Assembly (NCBI RefSeq): GCF_018263855.1
Contig: NZ_CP073318.1
Coordinates: 1,550,001-1,614,000 of the forward strand
Origin: Kutzneria sp. CA-103260
Lineage (GTDB): Bacteria; Actinomycetota; Actinomycetes; Mycobacteriales; Pseudonocardiaceae
Direction of reading: 5' to 3'
DNA: 64,000 nucleotides
Shown: in pieces, positions 31,886 to 41,257 of the stretch
Layout: each line of letters starts with the position of its first letter
Numbering within the stretch: the first letter of the stretch is position 1
Notes under the pieces: model-generated
What the model was told of the DNA's origin: nothing
Database searches by the model: none
Seen by the model: the letters and a program-made list of their open reading frames with translations, nothing else
Translations under genes and position numbers: made by a program

Positions 31886-33391
31886 TCAGCGCAGTTCGCG
31901 CTTGAGGACCTTGCCGGTGGCGGTCATCGGGAACGACTCGCGGAACTCGACCTGCCGCGGGTACTTGTAGCCGGCCATGTTCTGCTTGCACCAGGCGATG
32001 AGCTCGGCCTCGGTGACGGTCGCCGCCGGCGTGCGGATGACGTAGGCCTTGACCTCCTCGCCGTGGCTGGGGTGCGGCACGCCGACCACGGCGACCAGGC
32101 TGACCTCGGGGTGGGTCATGATCACTTCTTCCAGCTCGCGCGGGTAGACGTTGAACCCGCCGCGCACGATCATGTCCTTGGCCCGGTCGACGATGAAGTA
32201 GTAGCCGTCGGCGTCGCGGGTGCCGATGTCGCCGGTGCGGAACCAGCCGTCACGGACGGCCGCGGCGGTCGCCTCCGGCCGGCCCAGGTAGCCCTTCATC
32301 ACGTTGTGCCCGCGGATGGCGATCTCGCCGGCCTCGCCCTCGGGCACCTCCCGCCAGTCGGCGTCGACCAGCTTGACCTCCACGCCCCACACCGGCTGCC
32401 CGATGGAGCCGGCCTTGGCCACCCGCCCCGGGTGGTTGAACGTGGCGACCGGGCTGGTCTCGGAAAGCCCGTAGCCCTCCCGGATCTGCACGCCGTACAC
32501 CTTGTGCACCTGCTCCAGGATCTCCACCGGCAGCGCGGCCCCGCCGGACACGGCGACCCGCAGCGTGCCGGCGATAGCCTCGATGTCGTACTGGCCGAAG
32601 TCGGCGCCGAGCAGGCCCCAGTACATCGTTGGCACGCCGGCGAAGAACGTGACGCCCTCGCGCTCCATCAGCGCCAGCGCCTTGTTCGGCTCGAACCGCG
32701 GCATCAGCACCAGCGTCGCCCCGGCGGCGAAACCCGAGTTGAGCTGCACGCTCTGCCCGAAGGAGTGGAACAGCGGCAGCGTCACCAGGTGCACGTCGTG
32801 GTCGACGGTGCCGAACAACCGGTGGCAGGTCAGGGCGTTCAGCACCATGTTGGCGTGGGTGAGCTCCGCGCCCTTGGGCCGGCCGGTGGTGCCGCTGGTG
32901 TACAGCACGACGGCGGTGTCGGTGGGCTCGGTGTCGACGGTCTGGAACGTCGTTGGCTGGTCGGCCAGCAGCTGGTCGAACGACTCGTCGATCAGGAAGA
33001 AATGCTCGCAGCCGGGGGTCGCGTCGAAGCCGGCGCGGCCCTCCTCGGCCAGCGGCAGGCCGGGGCCGCCGGCGAAGCAGAAGAACGCCTTGGCCCCCGA
33101 GTCGGCCAGGTGGTAGGCGATCTCGCGGCCCTTCAGCAGCACGTTGAACGGCACCACCGCCGCGCCGGCCTTGAGGATGCCGTAGTAGACGATCGGGAAC
33201 TGGGGGATGTTCACCGAGGCCAGCGCGACGGTGTCGCCGCGGCCGATCCCATTGCGGGCCAACAGGTTGGCCACCCGGTTGGCGGCTTCGTCGACCTGCC
33301 GGTAGGTCAGCCGGGTGTCACCGGCGACGATCGCGTCGCGCTCGGGCAAAGACGCGGCGCTGTGGTCGAGCAGCATGGCCAGGTTCAGCAT
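31886..33391 (-). CDS. Acyl-CoA ligase (AMP-forming)
   Basis: A 501-residue ANL-superfamily ligase activating a carboxylic acid to its CoA thioester. The P-loop YTSGTTGRPKGAELTHANM, the A5 motif REGYGLSETSPV, the hinge region YYFIVDRAKDMIVRGGFNVYPRELEEV and the C-terminal lysine in PMTATGKVLKRELR are all present. Length and motifs fit medium/long-chain fatty-acyl-CoA ligases. The ATG at 33391 has a GGAG ribosome site but lies 74 bases inside the end of the upstream hydrolase gene. Last gene of the PHA/acyl-CoA operon; it would recycle acids released by the hydrolase. Confidence 0.93.
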   Translation of the reverse strand: MLNLAMLLDHSAASLPERDAIVAGDTRLTYRQVDEAANRVANLLARNGIGRGDTVALASVNIPQFPIVYYGILKAGAAVVPFNVLLKGREIAYHLADSGAKAFFCFAGGPGLPLAEEGRAGFDATPGCEHFFLIDESFDQLLADQPTTFQTVDTEPTDTAVVLYTSGTTGRPKGAELTHANMVLNALTCHRLFGTVDHDVHLVTLPLFHSFGQSVQLNSGFAAGATLVLMPRFEPNKALALMEREGVTFFAGVPTMYWGLLGADFGQYDIEAIAGTLRVAVSGGAALPVEILEQVHKVYGVQIREGYGLSETSPVATFNHPGRVAKAGSIGQPVWGVEVKLVDADWREVPEGEAGEIAIRGHNVMKGYLGRPEATAAAVRDGWFRTGDIGTRDADGYYFIVDRAKDMIVRGGFNVYPRELEEVIMTHPEVSLVAVVGVPHPSHGEEVKAYVIRTPAATVTEAELIAWCKQNMAGYKYPRQVEFRESFPMTATGKVLKRELR

Positions 33392-34199
33392 TGTCTTCTC
33401 CTTCGGTGAGAAAGCCGTGCACGAGCGGGACGATGTCGTTCGAATGCGTCAGCAGGGCCAGATGGCCGCCGCCGGGCACGATGTGCAGGCGGCCGTGGCG
33501 CAGCAGCGTGGCCATCAGCCGGGCGTTGACGGTGGGGATGATCGGGTCGTCGTCGCCGGCGATCACCAGCACCGGCTGGCGCAGCAGCGGCAGGTAGTGC
33601 GCGCTGGTCCAGCCCGCGCCGGCCAGGATCTGCCAGAGGTAGCCGACCGGGTCGGGGGCACGGGTGGCGGCGGCGTAATGCCTTGCCACCTCAGGGTTGT
33701 TGCCGAACCCGCCGCCGTAGATCCGGGCGCCGGTGTCGCGCATCCGGTTGGCGCCGAAGTACCGCAGCGGGCTGGTCAGGGTGAGCAGCACCGACGGCTT
33801 GGCCGGCACCATCACCATGCCCATGCTGGTGGCGCAGAGCACGACCCGCCGGACCAGCTTCGGCCGGCGGTGGGCCAGCTCCTGGGCCAGCGCGCCGCCC
33901 CACGAGATGCCCAGCACGTCCACCTCGTCGTAGCCGAGATCGGTGACGAGATCGGCGACCAGCCGCGCCACCTGCGGCATCCACCGTGGCAGCTTGGTGG
34001 TCGGGGAGCCGCCGGTGCCCGGCATGTCGAACCGGATCACCGGCATGTGTCGCCCGCGCTGCGCGCCCAGGGCGTCCACCAGCGGCTGCAACAGCTCCAG
34101 GTTGGCCCCGATGCCGTTGCACAGCAACAGCGGCGTGCCCTCGCCGGGCCGCACGTCGACGTGCAGCCGGACCCCGCGCACCCAGCGTTCGGTGCTCAC
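33318..34199 (-). CDS. PhaZ-like alpha/beta hydrolase (intracellular PHA depolymerase family)
   Basis: A 293-residue alpha/beta hydrolase resembling intracellular medium-chain PHA depolymerases. The nucleophile elbow is VLGISWGGALAQELAHRRP, the acid is in VIAGDDDPIIP, and the His is in VPGGGHLALLTH. The GTG at 34199 overlaps the PhaC stop by four bases, so both are translated together. The protein has an Arg-rich tail (ARPQRRVFARARRDRRR) created where the reading frame runs 74 bases into the ligase gene; the tail may be non-essential. With synthase and ligase it gives a make-break-reactivate cycle for storage polyester. Confidence 0.87.
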   Translation of the reverse strand: MSTERWVRGVRLHVDVRPGEGTPLLLCNGIGANLELLQPLVDALGAQRGRHMPVIRFDMPGTGGSPTTKLPRWMPQVARLVADLVTDLGYDEVDVLGISWGGALAQELAHRRPKLVRRVVLCATSMGMVMVPAKPSVLLTLTSPLRYFGANRMRDTGARIYGGGFGNNPEVARHYAAATRAPDPVGYLWQILAGAGWTSAHYLPLLRQPVLVIAGDDDPIIPTVNARLMATLLRHGRLHIVPGGGHLALLTHSNDIVPLVHGFLTEGEDNAEPGHAARPQRRVFARARRDRRR

Positions 34200-35857
34200 G
34201 CGAGCACGTAGCTGCCGGGCGCGGCCTCGAGCGGCGCGTGCTGGTCGTTGCCCAGATTCTTGGGCGCGGCCACCAGATCCTCGGACCGCTGGCCCAGCCA
34301 CTCCATCCAGCGCGGCCACCAGCTTCCGGACACCGTTGTCGCGCCGTCCTTCCACTCCTCGGCCGACTCGGGCAGCTCGGGATTGCGGTAGTACTTGGAC
34401 TTCGGGTTGCCGGGCGGGTTGAGGATGCTCTGGATGTGACCCGAACTGCTCAGCGTGAACTCCACCTTGCCGCCCAGCCGGCGGGCCGACCGGTAGCAGG
34501 CGTCCCACGGCGTGATGTGGTCGGTGGTGCCGGCCATCACGAACACGTCCGCGGTGATCTTGCCCAGGTCCAGCGGCGTGCCGTTGACCACCACCCGACC
34601 GGGCTTCGCCAGCAGGTTGTCCCGGTAGATGTCGATCAGCTGGCCGTGGAAGGCGGCTGGCAACCGGGTGGTGTCGTTGTTCCAGTACAGCACGTCGAAG
34701 GCCGGCGGCCGCTTGCCCAGCAGGTAGTTGTTCACCCAGTAGGTCCAGATCAGGTCGTTGGGGCGCAACAGGTTGAACACCTTGGCCAGCTCGCGGCCGT
34801 CCAGCACGCCCTTGACGTGCGAATGCCGTTTGGCCGCGGCCAGGGTCTCGTCGCTGGCGAACACGCCGAGCAGGGTCTTGTCCTCGGCCATGTCGAAGAC
34901 GCTGACGAACAAGGTCAGGGCGTTGATCATCGGCTTGCCGCGGGCGGTCAGGTAGGCGGCCAGCGCCACCGAGGTGATGCCGCCCGAGCACGCGCCGGTC
35001 AGGTTGACGTCCGGGCTGCCGGTGATCGAGCAGACCGCCGCCAGCGCCTCCTCCATCGCGGTCAGGTAGGTGGCCAGATCCCAGTCGCGCTGCTCGGCCG
35101 TCGGGTTGCGCCAGCTCACCACAAAAACCTGGAAGCCGTTGTCGCGGGCGTGGCGGACGATGCTCTTCTCCGGCGACAGGTCGAACACGTAGTACTTGTT
35201 GATCTGCGGCGGCGCGATAACCAACGGCCGGGCGTGCACCTGCTCGGTGCTCGGGGCGTACTGGATCAGCTCCAGCACCTCGTTGCGGAACACCACCGAA
35301 CCCTCGGAGGTGGCCAGATTGCCGCCCACGCTGAACTTCTCGCCGTCGACCTGGCTCGGGAACGCGCCATTGCGGCGGACATCGCCGAGCAGGTGGCGAA
35401 CGCCCTCGACCGCGCTCTCACCGCCAGTGTCCAGGAACTGCTTGACGGCCGCCGGATTCAACGGCAGGTTGCTCGGCGACAGCGCGTCCAGGCCCAGCGT
35501 CAGCACGAACCGGGCCCGCTCCTTGTCCACAGTGGACATATCCGAGCCGGCCAGCCAGCTGTCCAGCTCGGCGTCCGCCGCCAGGTAGACGCCGAGCAGC
35601 CGCCGATACAGGAAGTTCTTGCTCCAGGCCGTGTCGGCGAACCGCCGGTCCTTCGGGCCGGGCGCCAGCTCGCCGCGACCGCGGGCGGCGTCAACCGCGG
35701 TCCTGGCCAGATGGCGCAGGCTGCCCGCGGCGTGACCGGGATTGCGGACCGCCTCCAACACCACCGTGCGCAACGAGTCGACCAGATCCTTACGACGGAA
35801 GCCGACGATCGGATTCGGGCCGCCGATCGCGTCAGCGGCGATCTCCGGGGTGGACAT
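34196..35857 (-). CDS. phaC: Poly(3-hydroxyalkanoate) synthase
   Basis: A 553-residue PHA synthase, polymerising hydroxyacyl-CoA to polyester granules. The lipase-like box with the catalytic Cys is NLTGACSGGITSVAL. The catalytic Asp is in VMAGTTDHITPW and the His in SSSGHIQSILNPPG. The N-terminal PhaC region (about 50-190) is present, so this is a single-subunit class I/II-type enzyme. The ATG at 35857 has AGGAGG. No phaA, phaB or phasin gene lies nearby; monomers may come from beta-oxidation through the adjacent acyl-CoA dehydrogenase. Confidence 0.95.
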   Translation of the reverse strand: MSTPEIAADAIGGPNPIVGFRRKDLVDSLRTVVLEAVRNPGHAAGSLRHLARTAVDAARGRGELAPGPKDRRFADTAWSKNFLYRRLLGVYLAADAELDSWLAGSDMSTVDKERARFVLTLGLDALSPSNLPLNPAAVKQFLDTGGESAVEGVRHLLGDVRRNGAFPSQVDGEKFSVGGNLATSEGSVVFRNEVLELIQYAPSTEQVHARPLVIAPPQINKYYVFDLSPEKSIVRHARDNGFQVFVVSWRNPTAEQRDWDLATYLTAMEEALAAVCSITGSPDVNLTGACSGGITSVALAAYLTARGKPMINALTLFVSVFDMAEDKTLLGVFASDETLAAAKRHSHVKGVLDGRELAKVFNLLRPNDLIWTYWVNNYLLGKRPPAFDVLYWNNDTTRLPAAFHGQLIDIYRDNLLAKPGRVVVNGTPLDLGKITADVFVMAGTTDHITPWDACYRSARRLGGKVEFTLSSSGHIQSILNPPGNPKSKYYRNPELPESAEEWKDGATTVSGSWWPRWMEWLGQRSEDLVAAPKNLGNDQHAPLEAAPGSYVLA

Positions 35858-35878
35858 GGGAATTCCTCCTAGCTGTGG

Positions 35879-37036
35879 TTAGACGAAGGCGGACTGGCCG
35901 GTGAGCGCCCGGCCGACGATGAGGGTGTTCATCTCGCGGGTGCCCTCATAGGAATGGATGGCCTCGGCGTCGGCGACGAAGCGGCCGACCTCGTGCTCCA
36001 GCAGGATGCCGTTGCCGCCCATGAGCTCCCGAGCCATGCCGACGGTCTCGCGCATCTTGGTGGTGCAGAAGGCTTTGGCCAGGGAGGCCTGCTCCTCGGT
36101 CATCTTGCCGGCGTCCTGCAGCCGTGAGAGCTGGGCGACCATGCAGAGCGACGACGTGATGTTGCCGAGCATCCGGACCAGCAGGTCCTGCACGAGCTGG
36201 AAGCCGCCGATGGGACGGCCAAACTGCTCGCGCTCCCTGGCGTAGGCCAGGGCCCGCCGGTACGCGCCGATGGAGCAGCCGACGGCCTGCCAGGCCACCG
36301 ACGTGCGGGTCATCCGGAGCACGGCGGCGGTGTCGGCGAAGGACCGCGCGTTCTGCAGGCGGTTGGCCTCGGGAACCCGGCAGCCGACCAGCTCGATGTG
36401 GGCGTTCTGGACCGTGCGCAGGGCGATCTTGCCCTCGATCTTGGTGGCGGTGAATCCGGGCGTGCCCTGCTCCACCAGGAAGCCCTTGACCTGGCCGTCG
36501 GCCTCGTCCTTGGCCCAGATCACGGTGACGTCGGCGAAGGTGGCGTTGCCGATCCACTTCTTCTCGCCGGTCAGCACCCACTCGTCGCCGTCGCGGCGGG
36601 CGGTGGTGGTCAGGCCCCGGGCGGCGGCGGAGCCGACGGCGGGCTCGGTCAGACCGAAGGCGCCGATCTTCTCGAACCGGTGCATCGGCGGCAGCCAGCG
36701 TTCCTTCTGCCCTTCGGAGCCGCACAGGTAGATCGAGCCCATGGCCAGACCGGTGTGCACGCCGAAGAACGTGGCGAAGGACGGATCGGTGCTGGCCAGC
36801 TCCAGCGTGACGAAGCCGTCGAGCAGGCTGGTGCGGCCGGGCAGCCCGTGGCCGGCGTAGGACAGCCCGCCGATGTCGAGCTTGCCCAGCGGTTCGATCA
36901 GGTGGTGCGGGAAGCGCTCGCGGGCCCAGTGCCAGTTGGCCACCGGGGCGACCTCGGTGTCCAGGAAGGTCCGCAGCCGGTCCAGCAGTTCCAGGTCGGG
37001 GTCGGGGAGGTCGTCGGCCAGTCGGTAGAAGTCCAT
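35879..37036 (-). CDS. Acyl-CoA dehydrogenase, glutaryl-CoA dehydrogenase-like
   Basis: A 385-residue FAD-dependent acyl-CoA dehydrogenase. The substrate/FAD segments IGAFGLTEPAVGSAAARGL and GEKKWIGNATFADV are typical, and the C-terminal AIHSYEGTREMNTLIVGRALTG carries the catalytic Glu in the arrangement of glutaryl-CoA and related dehydrogenases. Some of these oxidatively decarboxylate, others only desaturate; sequence alone cannot decide. First gene of the operon, 21 bases before PhaC, and divergent from the MalT-type regulator. Confidence 0.93.
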   Translation of the reverse strand: MDFYRLADDLPDPDLELLDRLRTFLDTEVAPVANWHWARERFPHHLIEPLGKLDIGGLSYAGHGLPGRTSLLDGFVTLELASTDPSFATFFGVHTGLAMGSIYLCGSEGQKERWLPPMHRFEKIGAFGLTEPAVGSAAARGLTTTARRDGDEWVLTGEKKWIGNATFADVTVIWAKDEADGQVKGFLVEQGTPGFTATKIEGKIALRTVQNAHIELVGCRVPEANRLQNARSFADTAAVLRMTRTSVAWQAVGCSIGAYRRALAYAREREQFGRPIGGFQLVQDLLVRMLGNITSSLCMVAQLSRLQDAGKMTEEQASLAKAFCTTKMRETVGMARELMGGNGILLEHEVGRFVADAEAIHSYEGTREMNTLIVGRALTGQSAFV

Positions 37037-37070
37037 GCGGATGACGCTAGGTTCGCGCGCTGGTCGGCGG

Positions 37071-37088
37071 CCCTATCCAAGGTTAGGG
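37071..37088. promoter_or_regulatory. Inverted repeat in the divergent PHA/regulator promoter
   Basis: 18-bp near-palindrome CCCTATCCAAGGTTAGGG, arms CCCTAnCC/GGnTAGGG. It sits in the middle of the 61 bases separating the acyl-CoA dehydrogenase and the LuxR regulator starts, and ends nine bases before the regulator's ATG. Candidate binding site for that regulator or another repressor. Confidence 0.55.
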
Positions 37089-37097
37089 TCGGTGGTT

Positions 37098-39674
37098 ATG
37101 CAGGTGGTGGCGACGAAGCTGTTGGCCCCACCGGCCCGCCCGGGCGCGGTGGTGCGGGCCCGCCTGCTGCGGCTGCTCGACGGGGCCGCCACCCATCCGC
37201 TCACGTTGATCACCGCGCCGGCCGGCTTCGGCAAGACCACGCTGGTCGCCACCTGGCTGCGTGGCTTCGACGGCCGGTCCGCCTGGTTGACGTTGGACGA
37301 GGACGACGACACGCCGGGCCGGTTCCTCGACTACCTGGTCACGGCGCTGGAGGCCGACCGCACGCTGCTGGATTCCGGCTCCGCTTCGACGCCCGCGGTG
37401 ATGACGGCGCTGGTCAACGAGCTGGCCGGCGACGACGCCGACCGGGTGCTGGTGCTCGACGACATCGAGGTGCTGGCCGAGCCGGAGATCGTGGACGCGC
37501 TGGCCTTCCTGGTCGAGCACTGCCCGCCGCGGCTGCACCTGTTGCTGCTCGGCCGCACCGAGCCCGAGCTGCCGCTGGCCCGTTGGCGTGGCCGAGGCCT
37601 GCTGGTGGAGATCGGGGCGGCGCAGCTGCGATTCTCCCCGGCCGAGGCCGGCGAGCTCCTTGAAGCCGTCACGGGACGCGCCGTGGACGGCGAGACCGTG
37701 GATGTCCTGACCCGGCGGGCCGAGGGCTGGGCGGCCGCGTTGCAGATGCTGGGGATCGGCCTGCGGGACGGGATGTCGACCGGGGCGGGGGCGGTCCGGC
37801 ACGCGCCGGGAAACCGCTATGTCCTGGACTACCTGGCCGAGGAGGTGCTGCGGGGGCAGCCGGCTGAGCTGCGGGAATTCCTGCTCCGCACCTGCATCCT
37901 GGACGCCCTGTCGCCGTCGCTGTGCGACGCCGTGACCGGCCGTTCCGACAGCGAACTCGTGATCCGGGAACTGGAGCGGGCGAATCTGTTCCTGTCACCG
38001 CTGGACGACCACGGCGAATGGCACCGCTACCACGGTTTGTTCGCCGACTACCTGCGCACGGAGCTGGATCCCGAGCTGGCGCTGGAATGCCACCGCCGGG
38101 CGGCTCGTTGGTACGCGGCGCACGACAGGCCGGCGGAGACGATCCGGCACGCGGTCGCCGGGCGTGAGATCGGGCTGGCCGTGGACACCGTGCGCGGGCA
38201 GGCCGACGAGCAGATCCGGCGGGGCGAGCTGGCGACGATGCTGTCGTGGCTGAATCGGCTGCCGGACGAGGAGGTGCGGGCGCAGGCCGATCTGGCCGGG
38301 TTCAAGGGCTGGCTGCTCTACCTCGGCGGGCGGGTCGACGAGGCCGAGTCGTACGCGGCGCTGGCCGACCGGCGGATGAGCCCGGAGGCCCCGATCGTCG
38401 ACCGGGCGATGCTGCGCACGTTCCAGGCTTATCTCGCGCTGACCCATGGCAGCCCGGCCGACGCGGCCAGGTTGGCCACCGAGGCGCTGGAGTTGTTGGG
38501 GGACAGCACTTCCTTCTTCCGAGCCGCGGCGATGGGTGTGCTGGGCCAAGCCCGAAGGCTCACCGGGGACCGGCGCGGGGCCATCGATGTGTTGCGCGAG
38601 GCCGTGGCGTTGGGGGAGCGCAGCGACAACGCGTTGAGCACGTTGGAGGCCAGTGGTTATCTCGCCCCGCTGCTGTACGTGCAGGGACGGCTGCGGGAGG
38701 CGGTGTTGCTCTGCCAGGACGCGTTGCGCAGCCACGCGGGGTTGCCGATGGCCGGGTTGGTCGAGGTGCCACTGGGCACTCTGTTGTACGAGCGGGACGA
38801 ACTCGTGGACGCGGAGCGGCACCTGGTCGACGGCATCGCCCGCTGCGAACAACTCGGCACGACTTCGTACACCCTGCTTGGCCTTCGCACGCTGGCCCGG
38901 CTCCAGCACGCCGCCGGCCGCGTCGACGACGGCTTCCGGGCGCTGCTGGCCGCGCGCCGTCAGGCCGACGCCGCCGAGGATTACCGGCGTGCCCGGCTGG
39001 TGCTGGCCACCATCGCCGAACTGCACCTGCGGTCCGGCAGCCCAGCGGCGGCCGAGCAGGCGATGCGGGAGATCGGCGACGATCGACCGTCCTCTTCGGA
39101 CTATGAACAGCTGACGTGGGCCCGATTGTGGCTGGCCCGTGGCAAACCGCGCCAGGCCTTGGAGGCGTTGGCCGCTATCGAGGCGCGGGCGGTTGCGGAG
39201 GGCCGGGACGGCAGCCTCGTGGCGATTCTGGCCGTGACGGCGCTCGCTCGCCATGCTGTCGGGGAACCGGCCTCCGACCCGGTGGCCCGGGCCGTCGAAC
39301 TCGCCGCGCCGGACGGATATCGGCGGACCTTCCTCGACGAAGGTCCGGCGATTGTGCCGCTGTTGAAGGAAGTTCGGTCGGTGGCGCCGACGTTCGTCGC
39401 TGATCTGCTGTCCCGGACACGCGGTGGTTCGGTGCCCAAGGCGACCGGCGAGATGCTGACCGTCGAGGGCGTCGGCGTGGTCGAACCGCTCACCGAGACC
39501 CAGCGCCGGATCCTCGGCCTGATCGCCACCGGCATGTCCAACCAGCAGGTCGCGGACAAGCTGTTCATCACCGTCGGCACCACCAAGTGGCACCTCAACC
39601 AGATCTTCGGCCGGTTGCAGGCCCGCAACCGGACCGAGGCGGTGGCCCGGGCCCGGCAGCTAGAGCTGCTTTAG
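37098..39674 (+). CDS. MalT/AcoK-type LuxR regulator
   Basis: An 858-residue STAND ATPase regulator: P-loop LITAPAGFGKTTLVATWL (about residues 36-53), Walker B RVLVLDDIEVLAE, winged-helix and TPR-like sensor repeats (about 330-780), and a C-terminal LuxR helix-turn-helix (LTETQRRILGLIATGMSNQQVADKLFITVGTTKWHLNQIF). Full length and intact, unlike the relic at 5557. The ATG at 37098 is chosen because it gives the normal N-terminus MQVVATKLLAPP. It probably activates the divergent acyl-CoA/PHA operon on binding a small ligand. Confidence 0.92.
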   Translation: MQVVATKLLAPPARPGAVVRARLLRLLDGAATHPLTLITAPAGFGKTTLVATWLRGFDGRSAWLTLDEDDDTPGRFLDYLVTALEADRTLLDSGSASTPAVMTALVNELAGDDADRVLVLDDIEVLAEPEIVDALAFLVEHCPPRLHLLLLGRTEPELPLARWRGRGLLVEIGAAQLRFSPAEAGELLEAVTGRAVDGETVDVLTRRAEGWAAALQMLGIGLRDGMSTGAGAVRHAPGNRYVLDYLAEEVLRGQPAELREFLLRTCILDALSPSLCDAVTGRSDSELVIRELERANLFLSPLDDHGEWHRYHGLFADYLRTELDPELALECHRRAARWYAAHDRPAETIRHAVAGREIGLAVDTVRGQADEQIRRGELATMLSWLNRLPDEEVRAQADLAGFKGWLLYLGGRVDEAESYAALADRRMSPEAPIVDRAMLRTFQAYLALTHGSPADAARLATEALELLGDSTSFFRAAAMGVLGQARRLTGDRRGAIDVLREAVALGERSDNALSTLEASGYLAPLLYVQGRLREAVLLCQDALRSHAGLPMAGLVEVPLGTLLYERDELVDAERHLVDGIARCEQLGTTSYTLLGLRTLARLQHAAGRVDDGFRALLAARRQADAAEDYRRARLVLATIAELHLRSGSPAAAEQAMREIGDDRPSSSDYEQLTWARLWLARGKPRQALEALAAIEARAVAEGRDGSLVAILAVTALARHAVGEPASDPVARAVELAAPDGYRRTFLDEGPAIVPLLKEVRSVAPTFVADLLSRTRGGSVPKATGEMLTVEGVGVVEPLTETQRRILGLIATGMSNQQVADKLFITVGTTKWHLNQIFGRLQARNRTEAVARARQLELL

Positions 39675-40580
39675 TTTCAGGCGTTCGGCGATGTGCGGCG
39701 GCATCACCGGCGCGTCGTCGGTGATCGCGCTGATGAAGGCCTCGGTGATCGGATCCGGGCGGTCCCGGGCGTAGACGCTGAGCGGCCGGCTGATCGGCTG
39801 CTCCGGCCGCAGCACCACACCGTCGAAGGCCGGCGGGATGATGTTGCACGGCACCAGCGAGATGCCCAGGCCGGCCCGCACCATGGCCAGCGCCGCCGGC
39901 CCTTGCTCGGTTCGGATGGCCACCCGGGGCTGGAAACCCGCCTCGGCACAGGCCCGGTCCACGTACTCCGACAGTCCACTGTGGGGGGTGAAGTGCACCC
40001 AGTGGTGGTCGGCGAGATCGGCGAAGCGCACCCGCTCGGGTTCGGGCGGCAGCCCGGCGTCGGCGTGGCCCACGATGACGAACTCCTCGGCGCCGAGCGG
40101 GCGGGCCGGCCCGGACCAGTCGTCCGGCATCGGCCCGACCGCCAGGTCGGCGCGGCCGGCGTCCATCGCCGCGGCCAGGTCGTTGGCGTGCCGGAACTCC
40201 ACCAGGTGCGCCTGCACGTCGGGATAGGCGCGCCGCCAGGCCCGGAACGCGGCCGGCATCACGCCGATGCTGAGCGAGAACAGCGTCCCGATGTGCAGCT
40301 CCACGGCGTTCAGGCCGGACGCCCGTTTGGCGGCGCTGCTGACCCGCTCGGCATGGGCCAGGCTGGCCCGCGCGTGCGGGAGGACGGTGCGGCCGGCCGG
40401 GGTGAGTCGGACCTTGCGGGGCAGCCGCTCCAGCAGCGGCCCGCCCAACTCCCGCTCCAGCGCCTGGATCTGGTGCGACAAACCCGGCTGGGTCACGTGC
40501 AGGACCTCGGCGGCGCGCGTGAACGAGCCCTCGTCAACCACCGCGACGAAGTACTCGAGCTGGCGGAGCGAAACTGCCAT
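39660..40580 (-). CDS. LysR-family regulator
   Basis: A 306-residue LysR regulator. The helix-turn-helix LRQLEYFVAVVDEGSFTRAAEVLHVTQPGLSHQIQALERELGG is followed by a type-2 periplasmic-binding-like effector domain (LHIGTLFSLSIGVMPAAF, RADLAVGPMPDDW, MVRAGLGISLVP). It is divergent from the FSH1-like hydrolase at 40652 (71-base gap) and probably controls it. Its end overlaps the convergent MalT-type gene by 15 bases. Confidence 0.94.
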   Translation of the reverse strand: MAVSLRQLEYFVAVVDEGSFTRAAEVLHVTQPGLSHQIQALERELGGPLLERLPRKVRLTPAGRTVLPHARASLAHAERVSSAAKRASGLNAVELHIGTLFSLSIGVMPAAFRAWRRAYPDVQAHLVEFRHANDLAAAMDAGRADLAVGPMPDDWSGPARPLGAEEFVIVGHADAGLPPEPERVRFADLADHHWVHFTPHSGLSEYVDRACAEAGFQPRVAIRTEQGPAALAMVRAGLGISLVPCNIIPPAFDGVVLRPEQPISRPLSVYARDRPDPITEAFISAITDDAPVMPPHIAERLKLKQL

Positions 40581-40651
40581 GAACGGATTCTATCAGCGCC
40601 AGACTTACTACTTGTTGGACAGGGAACGTCCCGGGCGGTGAAGATGGACGC

Positions 40652-41257
40652 ATGTCAGAGAAGGCTTTGCGGGTGCTCTGTTTGCACGGCTATCACGGCA
40701 ATTCGAGGATTCTCGCCGGTCAGCTCCAGCCGCTTCGCGACGGCCTTTCCACGCCGGTCGACTTCGTCGCCGTGGACGCCCCGTCGCTGGCCGCGGGTGA
40801 CTTCGGCTGGTGGCACGGGGACATCCCTGGATATCGCGACGAGTTCCAGGGCTGGGCCCGCACCCGGGACTGGCTGGTCGAACTCTTCTCGCGCGAGGGC
40901 CCGTTCGACGGGGTGCTGGGATTCAGCCAGGGGGCGGCCCTGACCGGCCTGCTGCCCGGTCTGAGCGCGGCGGAATTGTCGATCGGCCTGCGGTTCGCCA
41001 TCATGGCCGGCGGCTTCCGGAGCGAGGCCCCGGAGCACCGCGAGCTGTTCGCCCAGCGCGAGGCCTATCGAATTCCGTCGTTCCACATCATCGGGGACAC
41101 GGACACGGTGGTGCATCCCAACGATTCCCGCCACCTCGCGACGGCATTCACGTCGCCGGTGGTCGTCTCTCATCCGGGCGGGCACGTCATCGCCGCTACT
41201 CCGCATATCAAGAGCGCGCTCGACGATTTCCTCGCGCAGCAACGGAAGGAAGGCTAG
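40652..41257 (+). CDS. FSH1-type serine hydrolase
   Basis: A 201-residue alpha/beta hydrolase of the fungal-like FSH1 family: VLCLHGYHGNSRILAGQL at the N-terminus, nucleophile Ser in GVLGFSQGAALTGLL, Asp in HIIGDTDTVVHP and His in SHPGGHVIAA. Such enzymes are small cytosolic esterases, often linked to secondary metabolism. Transcribed away from the LysR gene, which suggests inducible expression. The substrate is unknown. The last four bases overlap the convergent SnoaL-like gene. Confidence 0.88.
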   Translation: MSEKALRVLCLHGYHGNSRILAGQLQPLRDGLSTPVDFVAVDAPSLAAGDFGWWHGDIPGYRDEFQGWARTRDWLVELFSREGPFDGVLGFSQGAALTGLLPGLSAAELSIGLRFAIMAGGFRSEAPEHRELFAQREAYRIPSFHIIGDTDTVVHPNDSRHLATAFTSPVVVSHPGGHVIAATPHIKSALDDFLAQQRKEG

